Shown: piece by piece, positions 9,157 to 17,441 of the stretch
Layout of the letters: each line of letters opens with the position of its first letter
How positions within the stretch are numbered: the first letter of the stretch is position 1
Origin: JBDTME01 sp964583795
GTDB lineage: Bacteria > Patescibacteriota > Microgenomatia > UBA1400 > PJMF01
Length of the DNA: 44,434 nt
Reading direction: 5' to 3'
Assembly: GCA_964583795.1 (NCBI GenBank)
Contig: CAZOWX010000015.1
Location: forward strand, 1-44,434
Translations under genes and position numbers: made by a program
The notes under the pieces: model-generated
Told to the model about the DNA's origin: nothing
Seen by the model: the letters and a program-made list of their open reading frames with translations, nothing else
Database searches by the model: none

Positions 9157-9519
9157 TTATCGGTTGTTATCCGAATATGATCGGTGTTGGTATCCACCAC
9201 GGTCATTACCACGTCGGTCGTTAAACCGAGGTTGTCGTGGTTGTGGAGGACGAGCCACTGAAACGAAAATTTGTCGTTCCATCACTTCTTTGCCATTCAA
9301 TGCTTCAACAGCTGTTTGAGCTTGATCAGCACTGGCAAAGGTGACAAAACCAAAACCTTTTGAACGACCACTAAACTTGTCGGTCATTACAATGCACTCG
9401 ACAACTTCGCCAAACTCGGCAAATGCGGCCTGCAGGTCTTCGGATGTCATCCGATAATTAAGATTTCCAACAAACAGTTTTGCTGGATTTGCTGCACTTG
9501 CAGCGGAAAAGTCTGACAT
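9157..9519 (-). CDS. RRM-domain RNA-binding protein
   Basis: 120 residues. One RNA recognition motif (~12-90) with RNP2 L-F-V-G-N-L and RNP1 K-G-F-G-F-V-T-F, followed by an Arg/Gly/Asn-rich tail (R-G-N-D-R-G-G-Y). This matches the small single-RRM glycine-rich proteins of cyanobacteria and many other bacteria, often cold- or stress-related RNA chaperones. ATG at 9519 was chosen because GGGAG lies just upstream; an upstream in-frame start at 9543 has no such support. It is monocistronic, with a leader of about 90 nt and a strong terminator. Such a leader could serve autoregulation, but that is conjecture. Confidence 0.93.
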   Translation of the reverse strand: MSDFSAASAANPAKLFVGNLNYRMTSEDLQAAFAEFGEVVECIVMTDKFSGRSKGFGFVTFASADQAQTAVEALNGKEVMERQIFVSVARPPQPRQPRFNDRRGNDRGGYQHRSYSDNNR

Positions 9520-9609
9520 GGAGACTCCCAAAGTTCTTCGCACATCTTACATCTTACTCTAGCATTACCTTGGAAGTAGTGAAGAATGTATCAAAGACAC
9601 TAACTAATA

Positions 9610-9623
9610 ATACTCATAGTATA
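9610..9623 (-). promoter_or_regulatory. Probable -10 box of the RRM gene
   Basis: TATACT on the minus strand (9623-9618) overlaps the perfect inverted repeat ATACT-CAT-AGTAT (9610-9622). The -35 is poor. The predicted leader before the RRM start is about 90 nt. Confidence 0.35.
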
Positions 9624-9655
9624 CCACGTTTTGAAAAGAAATGCCTCTGAAGATA

Positions 9656-10807
9656 CTAGTGGGTGTGAGAGTGCGGTTTTTTACTGTGATCAAGTGCCAA
9701 TAGCGCTTGTTTTGACAGTTTCTCGACTACTACTGCTGCAATCAGAGTACTGAGTGGAACCGCCAGAACAAGGCCTATTGAGCCGGCTAATGTGCGAATT
9801 ACCTCCTCAAGTATGACTTCGCTGTTCAATGTGACCCATGTTGGAATTTGTTGATTAATGGTAAATAGTAAAAAAAGTGGCAAATTTGCTCCTGCATAGG
9901 CTAAAATCAGTGTGTTTACAAGTGAAGCCACGTGATCTCTTCCAACGTTTAGCGCTCGATCGTACAGTTCTGTAAATGGAATGTTTGTTTTTAGTGTTTT
10001 TAACTCAAAAACAATAGCAATCTGTGCCACGCAAATATCATCGAGCACTCCGAGTGCCCCCAATAAAATTCCCGCCAGAAGTAATCCCTGTAGGTTAATT
10101 TTTGCGGTTTGCCCGAATTGTAAAAAGTAGGCTTCCTCACTGCCAAGTCCAACTATCTGTGCAGCTTTAACGGACATGGTAGACAAAAGAGCCACAACCA
10201 GCAAAATGGATAGCATGGAAGCTAAAGCGAGGTGCGATTTTAACGACCATCCGTGAGATAAATAAATGCTGAGTGCTGCGATAACGGTTGATCCTATCAT
10301 CGCTATCAGAATCGGATTTTCTCCAGCCAGGATATGAGGGATGATGAACGCTGTTAATACTAACAAGCTGACAGCCATACCCATAATTGAGAGTACACCT
10401 TGCCAGCGCGCCACAACGATGACGAGCAAAAAGAAGCCTCCGAGCAACCAATACATGGTTGGTGCTCGATAAATGTCGACAACCACAACTTGTGTTTCAG
10501 TGTCGTTGACTGGTTGCTCTGATAAAATGACTGTTGTTCCAGCTTTCAGAAGTTGATTTTTATTTAATGGCTGAAACTCTGTTCCCACGTCAATAGTGAT
10601 TTCTTGAAGAGTATCCGTTCTTTTGACGTTTATTTTTTGAGTGAAAAACACGTCCTCACCCTGTGCGATTTTGTTTTGTTCAATAACTTTTTCCACTGAT
10701 CCTAAAAAATAGCTTTGGGAAGCTGTATTTTCGCTGGCAACGCAACGTGGAGGAAGACAAGCTCTAATAATAAGCAAAGCAAAAAATGTGAGTATTACTC
10801 GTTTCAT
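9656..10807 (-). CDS. YibE/F-family membrane protein
   Basis: 383 residues. An N-terminal signal peptide (about 1-25) is followed by an extracytoplasmic beta-rich part (~30-115) and then about seven to eight membrane helices. The conserved block L-G-A-L-G-V-L-D-D-I-C-V-A-Q is the hallmark of the YibE/F family (PF07907). The molecular role of this family is not established; a transport or channel function is often suggested. It is divergent from a Fur-family gene across 51 bp that hold an inverted repeat on its -10 box, so metal- or peroxide-dependent control by that regulator is plausible. AAGGA lies 9 nt before the ATG. Confidence 0.88.
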   Translation of the reverse strand: MKRVILTFFALLIIRACLPPRCVASENTASQSYFLGSVEKVIEQNKIAQGEDVFFTQKINVKRTDTLQEITIDVGTEFQPLNKNQLLKAGTTVILSEQPVNDTETQVVVVDIYRAPTMYWLLGGFFLLVIVVARWQGVLSIMGMAVSLLVLTAFIIPHILAGENPILIAMIGSTVIAALSIYLSHGWSLKSHLALASMLSILLVVALLSTMSVKAAQIVGLGSEEAYFLQFGQTAKINLQGLLLAGILLGALGVLDDICVAQIAIVFELKTLKTNIPFTELYDRALNVGRDHVASLVNTLILAYAGANLPLFLLFTINQQIPTWVTLNSEVILEEVIRTLAGSIGLVLAVPLSTLIAAVVVEKLSKQALLALDHSKKPHSHTH

Positions 10808-10819
10808 AGTAGGCAGTCC

Positions 10820-10851
10820 TTAGTATACCCTGTACTAAAGTGAGGTAAAAT
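10820..10851. promoter_or_regulatory. Divergent fur/yibEF-like promoters with operator-like repeat
   Basis: Inverted repeat TTAGTA (10820-10825), 7-bp spacer, TACTAA (10833-10838). Its left arm overlaps TATACT on the minus strand (10827-10822), the probable -10 of the YibE/F gene. On the plus strand TAAAAT (10846-10851) lies 7 nt before the fur-like ATG, which predicts a leaderless mRNA. The repeat is not the classical 7-1-7 Fur box, but its place allows control of both genes. Confidence 0.5.
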
Positions 10852-10858
10852 ACTGTGT

Positions 10859-11233
10859 ATGGCAAGACGAATGACAAAGGTAAGCGAGCAAGTTCTTCGC
10901 TTACTCAAACAGCATCATTTATTGTCTGCTTCACAGATACTGACGCATTTGGTTCCAGTGTTCCCTACAGTAAACAAAACGACCGTGTATCGCTCGCTCG
11001 AGTTTATGGCACAAACCGGGCTGATTTGCCAACACCAATTTGGATTAAAAGAGGCTGTTTTCGAACTTCGTACGCATCACCACGATCACTTAGTGTGTAC
11101 CCAGTGCGGTCGTTTACAGACTGTTGAGTGTCTTACAAGCGCCCCTAAAGAAATTGATGGTTTTCAAATTGATCATCACCATCTGACAGCCTATGGCTTG
11201 TGTCCAGCTTGTCAGCAAGCAATGCAGCCGTAA
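10859..11233 (+). CDS. Fur-family metal/peroxide-responsive regulator
   Basis: 124 residues. N-terminal winged helix with the recognition region P-T-V-N-K-T-T-V-Y-R-S-L (~36-47), then the dimerisation and metal domain. C80/C83 and C115/C118 form the structural Zn site. H73-H75, H77 and H106-H108 are candidate regulatory ligands. Whether it is Fur, Zur or PerR cannot be decided from these residues; there are many histidines and the protein is shorter than E. coli Fur. No Shine-Dalgarno is seen; a TAAAAT box 7 nt before the ATG suggests a leaderless transcript. It is divergent from the YibE/F gene, which may be a target. Confidence 0.93.
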   Translation: MARRMTKVSEQVLRLLKQHHLLSASQILTHLVPVFPTVNKTTVYRSLEFMAQTGLICQHQFGLKEAVFELRTHHHDHLVCTQCGRLQTVECLTSAPKEIDGFQIDHHHLTAYGLCPACQQAMQP

Positions 11234-11236
11234 GTA

Positions 11237-11428
11237 TTACTCCTGAGGGATGAGCAATACAGCGATACAGTACAGCAAAACGGCTGGAAATATTCCTGTT
11301 GACATAGCTGTAACAACGACTGCAATTCGTACCAGCGACACATCTTGACCAAGATAATTCGCCAGACCACTACACACCCCTGCTATTTTTTTGTCGCTTC
11401 CTAACAGCAATTTTTTTTGAGCTTTCAT
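11237..11428 (-). CDS. PspC-domain small membrane protein
   Basis: 63 residues covering one PspC domain: K-L-L-L-G-S-D-K-K-I-A-G-V-C-S-G-L-A-N-Y-L followed by a hydrophobic segment with a G-I-F-P-A helix break and ending L-L-I-P-Q-E. PspC proteins sit in the inner membrane and belong to envelope-stress responses in proteobacteria; the stand-alone form in other phyla has no proven role. It lies 14 nt downstream of an unknown helical protein and is probably in the same transcript. It ends 3 nt from the convergent Fur-family gene. Confidence 0.9.
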   Translation of the reverse strand: MKAQKKLLLGSDKKIAGVCSGLANYLGQDVSLVRIAVVVTAMSTGIFPAVLLYCIAVLLIPQE

Positions 11429-11442
11429 TTGTTTTGTTTGTG

Positions 11443-11751
11443 TTAGTTGTTGGGAGCTTTTACAATTTCGACTCCGACTAACTCAATGAGTGGGTACTCT
11501 TTTTTGACTCTATCCCAGAATTTTTGAGAAACTTTATCGGAGTACTTTCCGTACATTCCGCGTTCCATCCCTGCACATAAGCGGTCTTCGTACTCCCGAA
11601 TCACTTCCATAACTTCTTTCCCAATAGCATTATACTCTGATTGCAACTGTGAGCGATTGTGGTGATAGGCATCATGAATCTGTTTGAATTTGGTGAATAG
11701 ATCATGATGCTCTTCGAGCATCTGTTTGAAGATTTGAGTGAATTTTGGCAT
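11443..11751 (-). CDS. Small helical protein of unknown function
   Basis: 102 residues, not recognised. Mostly charged alpha helix in the first 75 residues (E-E-H-H-D-L-F-T-K-F, R-E-Y-E-D-R-L), then a short strand-like end I-E-L-V-G-V-E-I-V. There is no signal or membrane segment. Several His residues (in E-E-H-H and A-Y-H-H) recall hemerythrin-like helices, but the full ligand pattern is not there. It is the first gene of a two-gene unit with the PspC protein. Its mRNA is predicted to be leaderless: TACAAT ends 6 nt before the ATG, on a palindrome shared with the divergent gene. Confidence 0.7.
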   Translation of the reverse strand: MPKFTQIFKQMLEEHHDLFTKFKQIHDAYHHNRSQLQSEYNAIGKEVMEVIREYEDRLCAGMERGMYGKYSDKVSQKFWDRVKKEYPLIELVGVEIVKAPNN

Positions 11752-11757
11752 TCAGAA

Positions 11758-11767
11758 ATTGTACAAT
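11758..11767. promoter_or_regulatory. Palindromic bidirectional -10 element
   Basis: ATTGTACAAT is a perfect 10-bp palindrome. Read rightward it gives TACAAT (11762-11767), exactly 6 nt before the ATG at 11774. Read leftward it gives TACAAT (11763-11758), exactly 6 nt before the minus-strand ATG at 11751. Neither gene has a Shine-Dalgarno. The two -10 boxes overlap by 2 bp, so the promoters should exclude each other at any one moment. Confidence 0.6.
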
Positions 11768-11773
11768 ACCCAC

Positions 11774-13186
11774 ATGTCTTTGCAAGCGATTCTTGCTATT
11801 TGTGGAGTTACGGTGATTGTGAGTATTTTTGGTTTGCTGGGATTGTGGTTCCCATATCTTTTGGCGATAAGTTTATTTTTGTTGGGTGTGAGTGGGTCAG
11901 TGTTTATTGTCACTGTTTTGAAATTCCAATTTTCACTAAAGAAAATTGATTATTTTCACAGTGTCGGGCGGCTTCTGTTGATTTTCATACTATTGTTTCA
12001 CGCGATTCATGTCTTTGTTCCAGAAACAGGATTCGACGCACTTTGGTATCACTTACCACTGATTCAACGGTATGCTGAACACCACCAATTGACATACGAA
12101 GCCGATTTTTACCAAAGTTTGTATCCGCAGTTTGCTGATGGGGTGTTACTTCTTGGTTACTCTGTATCTGGGGTAATTGGTGCGAAATGTGTCACCTATT
12201 TGTTTTTTTTGCTGCTGCTTGCAAGTTCTTATCATTGGCTGAGATCAAAGCTTTCAAGTAACGATGCCCTTACTGGAACTTTGGTGCTCAGTCTTTTTCA
12301 AGTTGTTGGTTGGCAAGCATCAAGCGTCTATGTTGACTTGATCAGCTCGGTCTTTTTTTTATGGGCGTCTTTTGAACTCGTTTTGGGTCATGCTTTTTGT
12401 AAATGGGATAAACATTTTTTTATTGCCTGCATATCAGCTGGTGTCTTTTTTGGGTCAAAGTTTATCAATCTTGGATTCATTCCATTGTTTTTGTTTTTGA
12501 CGGTAGTGACCTTGTTTGGTTATACATCTGAGCAATCGATGCGATCACGGTTGACTCGGTTGTTTGTCTATTGGGGAGTAGTGATTAGCTTGGTACTGCC
12601 CTGGCATGTTAGAGCTTGGTGGATGAGCGGCATTTGGTTATTCCCGATTGGAACAGTGTATGCTGTCCCGGTCATTAGTCAAATGGGTGTAACAGGTTGG
12701 ACTGAATGGTTTGCGTTAAGGTGTGGTACAGTTTGGCGACTGCCGATTGATTTTTTCTGGCACAACGATGGATACGTTTCACCGTTACTCCTGTTCTTTT
12801 TCCCATTTGCCCTCACACAAAAAACTAGATCATTTGCCACCTTTTTAGGAATAATGATTGGTCTATATGGTCTCTTCTTTTGGTACTTTTTCCCCCCGCC
12901 ATCGACTCGGTATGTACTTGGACTTGTGATCGTTTTTTGGATAGTTATATGGCAGCAAACGGTGCTCTATGCGAAAAGTCGTCCAAAAGTACTGCTTTTC
13001 GTTAGATCACTCGCTATACTGAATGTGACTGTTTTCTTACTGATTCGGGTTTTCATCTCGACCAGAACGATTCCCTACCTATTGGGGGCAGAAAGCCAAC
13101 AGCAATACCTCAGCCGATTCAAAAATGGATTTTTGGATGAAAAGCTAGACCAGTTTTACTCACACTTCATTATTCCACATCAATGA
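11774..13186 (+). CDS. Polytopic GT-C-like membrane protein
   Basis: About 470 residues with ten or more membrane helices. The first large extracytoplasmic loop holds E-T-G-F-D-A-L-W-Y-H-L-P-L, which resembles the acidic-residue motif of the first loop in GT-C type (PMT/ArnT-like) glycosyltransferases that use lipid-linked sugars. A second loop contains Y-Q-S-L-Y-P-Q-F-A-D-G. The family is a reasonable guess but the donor and acceptor are unknown. ATG 11774 was chosen because the -10 box lies 6 nt upstream and the longer frame would overlap the divergent gene. The 3' end overlaps the convergent pyruvate kinase gene by 17 bp. Confidence 0.72.
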   Translation: MSLQAILAICGVTVIVSIFGLLGLWFPYLLAISLFLLGVSGSVFIVTVLKFQFSLKKIDYFHSVGRLLLIFILLFHAIHVFVPETGFDALWYHLPLIQRYAEHHQLTYEADFYQSLYPQFADGVLLLGYSVSGVIGAKCVTYLFFLLLLASSYHWLRSKLSSNDALTGTLVLSLFQVVGWQASSVYVDLISSVFFLWASFELVLGHAFCKWDKHFFIACISAGVFFGSKFINLGFIPLFLFLTVVTLFGYTSEQSMRSRLTRLFVYWGVVISLVLPWHVRAWWMSGIWLFPIGTVYAVPVISQMGVTGWTEWFALRCGTVWRLPIDFFWHNDGYVSPLLLFFFPFALTQKTRSFATFLGIMIGLYGLFFWYFFPPPSTRYVLGLVIVFWIVIWQQTVLYAKSRPKVLLFVRSLAILNVTVFLLIRVFISTRTIPYLLGAESQQQYLSRFKNGFLDEKLDQFYSHFIIPHQ

Positions 13187-14591
13187 TTGCGACCGCGTTG
13201 GTAAACCCTGGAGTTTTATAGATGGTGCCGTGAACAACAAGCAGCTTTTGACCTTTTTGTACAACACGCTCATCCTTAAGTCGATTGATCAGCACCGACA
13301 AATCCATAATTTTTCCCACCGGAAACTCGTGGAATATTGGCAGAGCCCCGAAAAGTAAAGTTGAACGCAATACTGTGTCATGTCGATCGGTAACGACAAT
13401 AAGAGGGACATGAGGACGGTGACGGGTCATTTGTTGTGCCGTGAAACCGGTCTCCGTTAGCACCAGAATTTTGTCGACACTGGCAATTTTATCTTCTACC
13501 AAACTCATGGCCATCTTTGTGACAGCACTAGTCATGCTTTTGCTTTCTTCTTCGATTCCTGGGACGATCACTTTTGTCTCGTTATAATTAACGATTTTTC
13601 GCATGATTGTTACCGTTTCCATGGGGAACTTGCCCATAGCAGTTTCTTCGGAAAGCATGACAGCATCAGTTCCATCGAATACCGCGTTGGCCACGTCACA
13701 TACTTCAGCTCTTGTTGGTCGAGCATTTTCGACCATTGATTTGAGCATTTGGGTAGCTGTAATGACTGGTTTCCCGTACGCGCGACAGCGTTTAATAATC
13801 TCTTTTTGCAAGTAGGCGAGCTCTTCCATTGGTGCTTCCACTCCGAGGTCTCCTCTGGCAACCATTACAGCATCTGAGTGCTCAATGATTTCGTTAAGAT
13901 GGTCAATTGCTGATTGATTCTCAATTTTTGCTACCAGATCTGCAGTAATTCCTCTTTTTTTCATCTCGTCTCGAAGAATTGCGATGTCTACTTTATTGCG
14001 CACAAAAGACAACGCGATAAAATCGACAGGATGGTCTTTGAGGATATCGAGTTTTTCTAAATCCGCTGGTATCAGTGATGGCATATCAATAATGATTCCT
14101 GGGGTGTTCATGGTCTTTCGATCCCCACAAGTGCAGCTTGAGAGCGTTCGAGCTCCCAAGTGGTCAGCAAGCTTTTCGGTAATTTCCATCTCACAGGTCC
14201 CGTCATCGATGGAGATTTTGTTCCCGACTCCGAGTGACTCAATCACGTTTTGTGGGATTCTGATCTGATTTTTTAGGACATCGGTGAACTCGGACACGAA
14301 GTGAACCTGGTCTCCTTCTTTAAGTTGCAACGGCTGTTTATTGAGTAAATCAATGCGAATTTCAGGTCCTTGCAGGTCTAGCAAAATGGCAATGGGTTTT
14401 CCGACCTTGTTTGCTGCTTTGCGAATGCGGTCAATGCGCTCTGCATGCCACTGCGTCGACCCATGTTTGGTGTTTAAACGTGCGACGTTCACACCAGCCA
14501 AAATAAGTGCCTCCAACTTCTCTTCGGTATCGCTGGCAGGACCAATCGTCGAGACGATTTTTGTATATTCCCATCCTTGGGTAGATTGCAT
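13170..14591 (-). CDS. pyk: Pyruvate kinase
   Basis: 473 residues, full length. T-K-I-V-S-T-I-G-P-A-S at the N-terminus, the (beta/alpha)8 barrel interrupted by the B domain (~70-165), the active-site block M-V-A-R-G-D-L-G-V-E, and the signature around K-I-E-N-Q-S-A. It converts phosphoenolpyruvate and ADP to pyruvate and ATP, the last step of glycolysis. The usual C-terminal allosteric domain is present; no extra phosphohistidine domain is fused. AGGAG lies 6-7 nt upstream of the ATG. The N-terminal sequence T-K-H-G-S-T-Q replaces the more common F-S-H-G, a small variation. It overlaps the convergent GT-C-like gene by 17 bp. Confidence 0.96.
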   Translation of the reverse strand: MQSTQGWEYTKIVSTIGPASDTEEKLEALILAGVNVARLNTKHGSTQWHAERIDRIRKAANKVGKPIAILLDLQGPEIRIDLLNKQPLQLKEGDQVHFVSEFTDVLKNQIRIPQNVIESLGVGNKISIDDGTCEMEITEKLADHLGARTLSSCTCGDRKTMNTPGIIIDMPSLIPADLEKLDILKDHPVDFIALSFVRNKVDIAILRDEMKKRGITADLVAKIENQSAIDHLNEIIEHSDAVMVARGDLGVEAPMEELAYLQKEIIKRCRAYGKPVITATQMLKSMVENARPTRAEVCDVANAVFDGTDAVMLSEETAMGKFPMETVTIMRKIVNYNETKVIVPGIEEESKSMTSAVTKMAMSLVEDKIASVDKILVLTETGFTAQQMTRHRPHVPLIVVTDRHDTVLRSTLLFGALPIFHEFPVGKIMDLSVLINRLKDERVVQKGQKLLVVHGTIYKTPGFTNAVAIIDVE

Positions 14592-14665
14592 ATGATCTCC
14601 TGTTGAAATATCTTCAGAACACTGTTAAGTTGTAATGTCTCAATAGATATATGTCAAGGAGAGTT

Positions 14666-15205
14666 ATGACCGATGATCAAACCAAACAATCAGATTCAGT
14701 GTCGAGCAAACCACAAACTGTAAGTGATCAGGTGGATCAGCTTGTCGATGATGCATTGCAATCAATGAAGTCAAGTCAAACTTCTGATGAGGTTGAAGCC
14801 TCGGATAAACTGGCGGAAAGTCTTACTTCTTTGCAATCGCTCATTGAGCGCAACGCTGACGAACTCGATAGACTACGGACTGAGCAGAAACAAATGCGAG
14901 AGAGTCTAAAAAATGTGTTTGAGAATGATGCCCAATTGGTAGAGGCTGAGCAACAGGCACAAGAGTTGACACGGCAGCTGAAGCAACGCAAAGAGAGTCT
15001 TGATAACTCGCCTGAAGTTCGTCAGTTAAAGCTGAAGTTGTCAGACCTTAAAGAGGAAATGAAAGAAATTGAAGAAACTCTGAATAATCATTTAATTAAC
15101 TTGTTCCAACTAACAGGTTCAAACTCGTTTGACACCAGTGACGGGGACCAACGTGAGTTTGTGCTGAGGGCAAAAGTGAAACCCAAAAAACTCAAAGTTG
15201 GCTAA
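14666..15205 (+). CDS. Coiled-coil protein of unknown function
   Basis: About 180 residues, very rich in Glu, Gln, Lys, Ser and Leu, with heptad-like helices from ~45 to ~145. A short C-terminal part has L-F-Q-L-T-G and a basic end K-V-K-P-K-K-L-K-V. There is no signal or membrane segment. ATG 14666 has AAGGAG 5 nt upstream; an in-frame ATG at 14651 has no such site. It starts 74 nt from the divergent pyk and its 3' end overlaps the convergent glycosyltransferase gene by 14 bp. I do not recognise a family. Confidence 0.7.
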   Translation: MTDDQTKQSDSVSSKPQTVSDQVDQLVDDALQSMKSSQTSDEVEASDKLAESLTSLQSLIERNADELDRLRTEQKQMRESLKNVFENDAQLVEAEQQAQELTRQLKQRKESLDNSPEVRQLKLKLSDLKEEMKEIEETLNNHLINLFQLTGSNSFDTSDGDQREFVLRAKVKPKKLKVG

Positions 15206-16382
15206 TGACTTTAGCCGTTTGCGCGTGCATCCTTTTGATTGAAAATTTCCTCTCAACTGTTTGTTTCCCAGCGAGTGCCAGTGAGCGCTGTAAGTGAGGT
15301 GAACGTGCGAGTTCAAAAAGCTTTTCAGCAAGGTCCGGTGCATTATGCGGTTCAAAAAGTAGTCCATTGTATTTGTGGGTAATAATCTCTTTTTGTGGTC
15401 CGAAATTGGGTGCGATGGTTGGTACTCCCATTCCCATTCCTTCAATGGTTGAGATGCCAAAACCTTCTAGTGTCCAAGCTCTAGGGAAAATAAATGCATT
15501 CGCATTTGCAATAGTTTTGTATTTTTGGTCTTGTGAAACAAAGCCAGTGAAAATGATGTCGTTTTTGCTTGAGGTTGATTCGGAAAGTTGCATGAGTTCC
15601 TTTTTTTGAGGTCCATCCCCCATGACAACCAGGCGAGATTTTTCGTGAAAGTTGTTGTGAAAAATATCGAAAGCTTGTATTAACAGTGCTATTTCGCTTT
15701 CTTCTGCAAGTCTACCAACGTAGCAAACCGTGAAGATTGAGGGTGAGGTTGTGTGTTTTGGTACTGTCATTGGTTGGTTGAGTTGAATTCCTGGATAAAT
15801 AATTGTAATATTTTCATGACTAATATTGGAATTTTTCACAATGCTTGTTCTGGTGTATTGAGAGATGGTAATAATTTTTTGCGGGAGTCTTTGCATCAGC
15901 TGATAGAGTTGCTTTGGAAAGCCAAAGTTTTTCTTGAAGGTTGGTTCGAGTGGTCCAAATTCAATCCAGATAATTTTTGTACAAAAAAGTGAAGCGATTG
16001 GGCTGAGTAGCAAACGATCACTGAAACCAGCCCAGTAACAAAAGATGTCTTTATGCTTTTTTCTCAAGTGATAAAACGTCAGTCCCTGCCATAGCAAGGC
16101 AATAGGAGCCGCTATAAAAAACTTTATGAGGCCTTTCCAGTTGCCAATTGCATCAAGTACAAAGGGAAATGAAATTATTGAGAATGTGTCTAACTGTCTT
16201 TGTTGAATAATTGATTGAGCTATCGTTTTGACTAGTGAATTGTTTGTCGCTAAAACGACTGGGTACCCAACTTGAGCAAAGTAGTATAAGTTCGACAAAA
16301 CATACTCTTCTGCCCCACCATATGCGGGACTATCGAGAATTGAATAAATAACTGGTTGCCTCTCTTTGGTGTTCGGACTCAT
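15192..16382 (-). CDS. GT4-family glycosyltransferase
   Basis: 396 residues, GT-B fold. The N-terminal Rossmann domain has A-Y-G-G-A-E-E-Y; the C-terminal domain has V-C-Y-V-G-R-L-A-E-E-S and the donor-binding block P-R-A-W-T-L-E-G-F-G-I-S-T-I-E-G-M-G-M-G (E-x7-E type). This is typical of GT4 retaining glycosyltransferases for exopolysaccharide, glycolipid or envelope glycan assembly. Donor and acceptor cannot be told. No membrane helix is certain, though a hydrophobic stretch near residue 90 could associate with the membrane. Two small palindromes lie just upstream of its start. The nearby GT-C-like protein may belong to the same surface-glycan function, by inference. Confidence 0.9.
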   Translation of the reverse strand: MSPNTKERQPVIYSILDSPAYGGAEEYVLSNLYYFAQVGYPVVLATNNSLVKTIAQSIIQQRQLDTFSIISFPFVLDAIGNWKGLIKFFIAAPIALLWQGLTFYHLRKKHKDIFCYWAGFSDRLLLSPIASLFCTKIIWIEFGPLEPTFKKNFGFPKQLYQLMQRLPQKIITISQYTRTSIVKNSNISHENITIIYPGIQLNQPMTVPKHTTSPSIFTVCYVGRLAEESEIALLIQAFDIFHNNFHEKSRLVVMGDGPQKKELMQLSESTSSKNDIIFTGFVSQDQKYKTIANANAFIFPRAWTLEGFGISTIEGMGMGVPTIAPNFGPQKEIITHKYNGLLFEPHNAPDLAEKLFELARSPHLQRSLALAGKQTVERKFSIKRMHAQTAKVISQL

Positions 16383-16384
16383 AT

Positions 16385-16457
16385 CTTACGGTAAGAATAG
16401 ATTGATCTATAATTCAAATGAGTAATTCGGTTGATTGAAAATGGATTTTTGAATTAT
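16385..16457 (-). promoter_or_regulatory. Cluster of inverted repeats upstream of the GT4 gene
   Basis: Three perfect repeats lie in the 189-bp gap between the GT4 start and the RluB-type stop: CTTAC-G-GTAAG (16385-16395), ATAGAT-TG-ATCTAT (16397-16410), and a 10-bp arm pair ATAATTCAAA (16409-16418) / TTTGAATTAT (16448-16457). They probably include the GT4 promoter and a regulator site. The rest of the gap shows no gene. Confidence 0.35.
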
Positions 16458-16571
16458 CACTCTACGCTGTCTTTTGCTAAAGTGATACTGTGAATATTTA
16501 TCTTGAAATATCAATGAAAAATGGTGTTAGTTTTTAATCGATGAGCAAGTACCTGAGATAAAGATTTTGAC

Positions 16572-17297
16572 TCATGATGTTTTCAGTCTCGATAACTCTT
16601 CGATTTCCAACGGCGAAAGTAATCGGTGCTTGCCTTTCGCTAAGTGATCAAGGGAGAGTGGTCCCATCTGAGTTCGAATAAGTTGTAAGACAGTGTAGCC
16701 AATCCGTTGCATCATACGTTTAACCTGATGCTTTTTGCCTTCTTTGATCGTTATCGATAGCCAAGTATTGCCGTTTTCATGTTTCAGTATTGCTGTTTTC
16801 ACGGGTTTGATAGAGCTTTGGTCTAGCTTCACTCCTCTTTTCAAGTGTTCCAGCGCTTTTGTCGAGGGGATTCCTTCTAAAAGGACGTGGTATGTTTTCT
16901 CAATTTCAAAACTTGGATGAGTCAAAATATGAGTGAGCTCTCCATCGTTAGTCAATAATAACAATCCTTCACTGTCTTGATCAAGTCGACCGACTGGGAA
17001 GACGATTGGCTGAAGTTCTACTGGCAGTAGATCAAGCACAGTTTTTCGCAGTAATTCATCACTTCTTGTGGAGACATACCCTTGGGGTTTATGAAGTAAA
17101 ATGTACACATGTTCTAGAGTGGAAATTTTCTTACCAAGCACCCTGATCTCGTCTTGGTTTTGCACGACTCTTTGTCCCAAGTGAGCAACTGTACCATTCA
17201 CACTCACTTTCCCCTCAGAGATAAGAGTTTCTGCCTTGCGGCGTGAGGCAATACCAGCGTGAGCGAGTGCGACCTGAAGTTTGATTGAACTTTGCAT
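16572..17297 (-). CDS. RluB/RsuA-family pseudouridine synthase
   Basis: 241 residues. An N-terminal S4 RNA-binding domain (~5-55, A-G-I-A-S-R-R-K-A-E) is followed by the RsuA/RluB catalytic domain with G-R-L-D-Q-D-S-E-G-L-L-L-L, where the first Asp is the catalytic residue. Members isomerise a uridine in 16S (RsuA) or 23S (RluB/E/F) rRNA. The length fits RluB better than RluE, but the exact target cannot be assigned. The mRNA is predicted to be leaderless, since TAAAAT ends 6 nt before the ATG and there is no Shine-Dalgarno. Confidence 0.92.
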   Translation of the reverse strand: MQSSIKLQVALAHAGIASRRKAETLISEGKVSVNGTVAHLGQRVVQNQDEIRVLGKKISTLEHVYILLHKPQGYVSTRSDELLRKTVLDLLPVELQPIVFPVGRLDQDSEGLLLLTNDGELTHILTHPSFEIEKTYHVLLEGIPSTKALEHLKRGVKLDQSSIKPVKTAILKHENGNTWLSITIKEGKKHQVKRMMQRIGYTVLQLIRTQMGPLSLDHLAKGKHRLLSPLEIEELSRLKTS

Positions 17298-17303
17298 ATG
17301 TGG

Positions 17304-17309
17304 ATTTTA
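17304..17309 (-). promoter_or_regulatory. Leaderless -10 box of the RluB-type gene
   Basis: TAAAAT on the minus strand, 6 nt before the ATG at 17297. No Shine-Dalgarno lies between, and no good -35 is visible. Confidence 0.45.
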
Positions 17310-17441
17310 TCATTAGTACATGCATTTATTCGAAGATGTTTCTCTAGAATCAAAAGTGAACTGAAGGGAAAAAAAGATGTAGTTGATCTTTGATGAGGAA
17401 ATTTTTACCATGGATCTACTACAAATTACTTGTTTATTACT

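Noticed and set aside
8997..9212. 71-residue minus-strand ORF between the RRM gene and glgP
   Set aside because: Its start lies inside the RRM coding end and it reads through the RRM terminator hairpin. No ribosome site fits and no family is seen.
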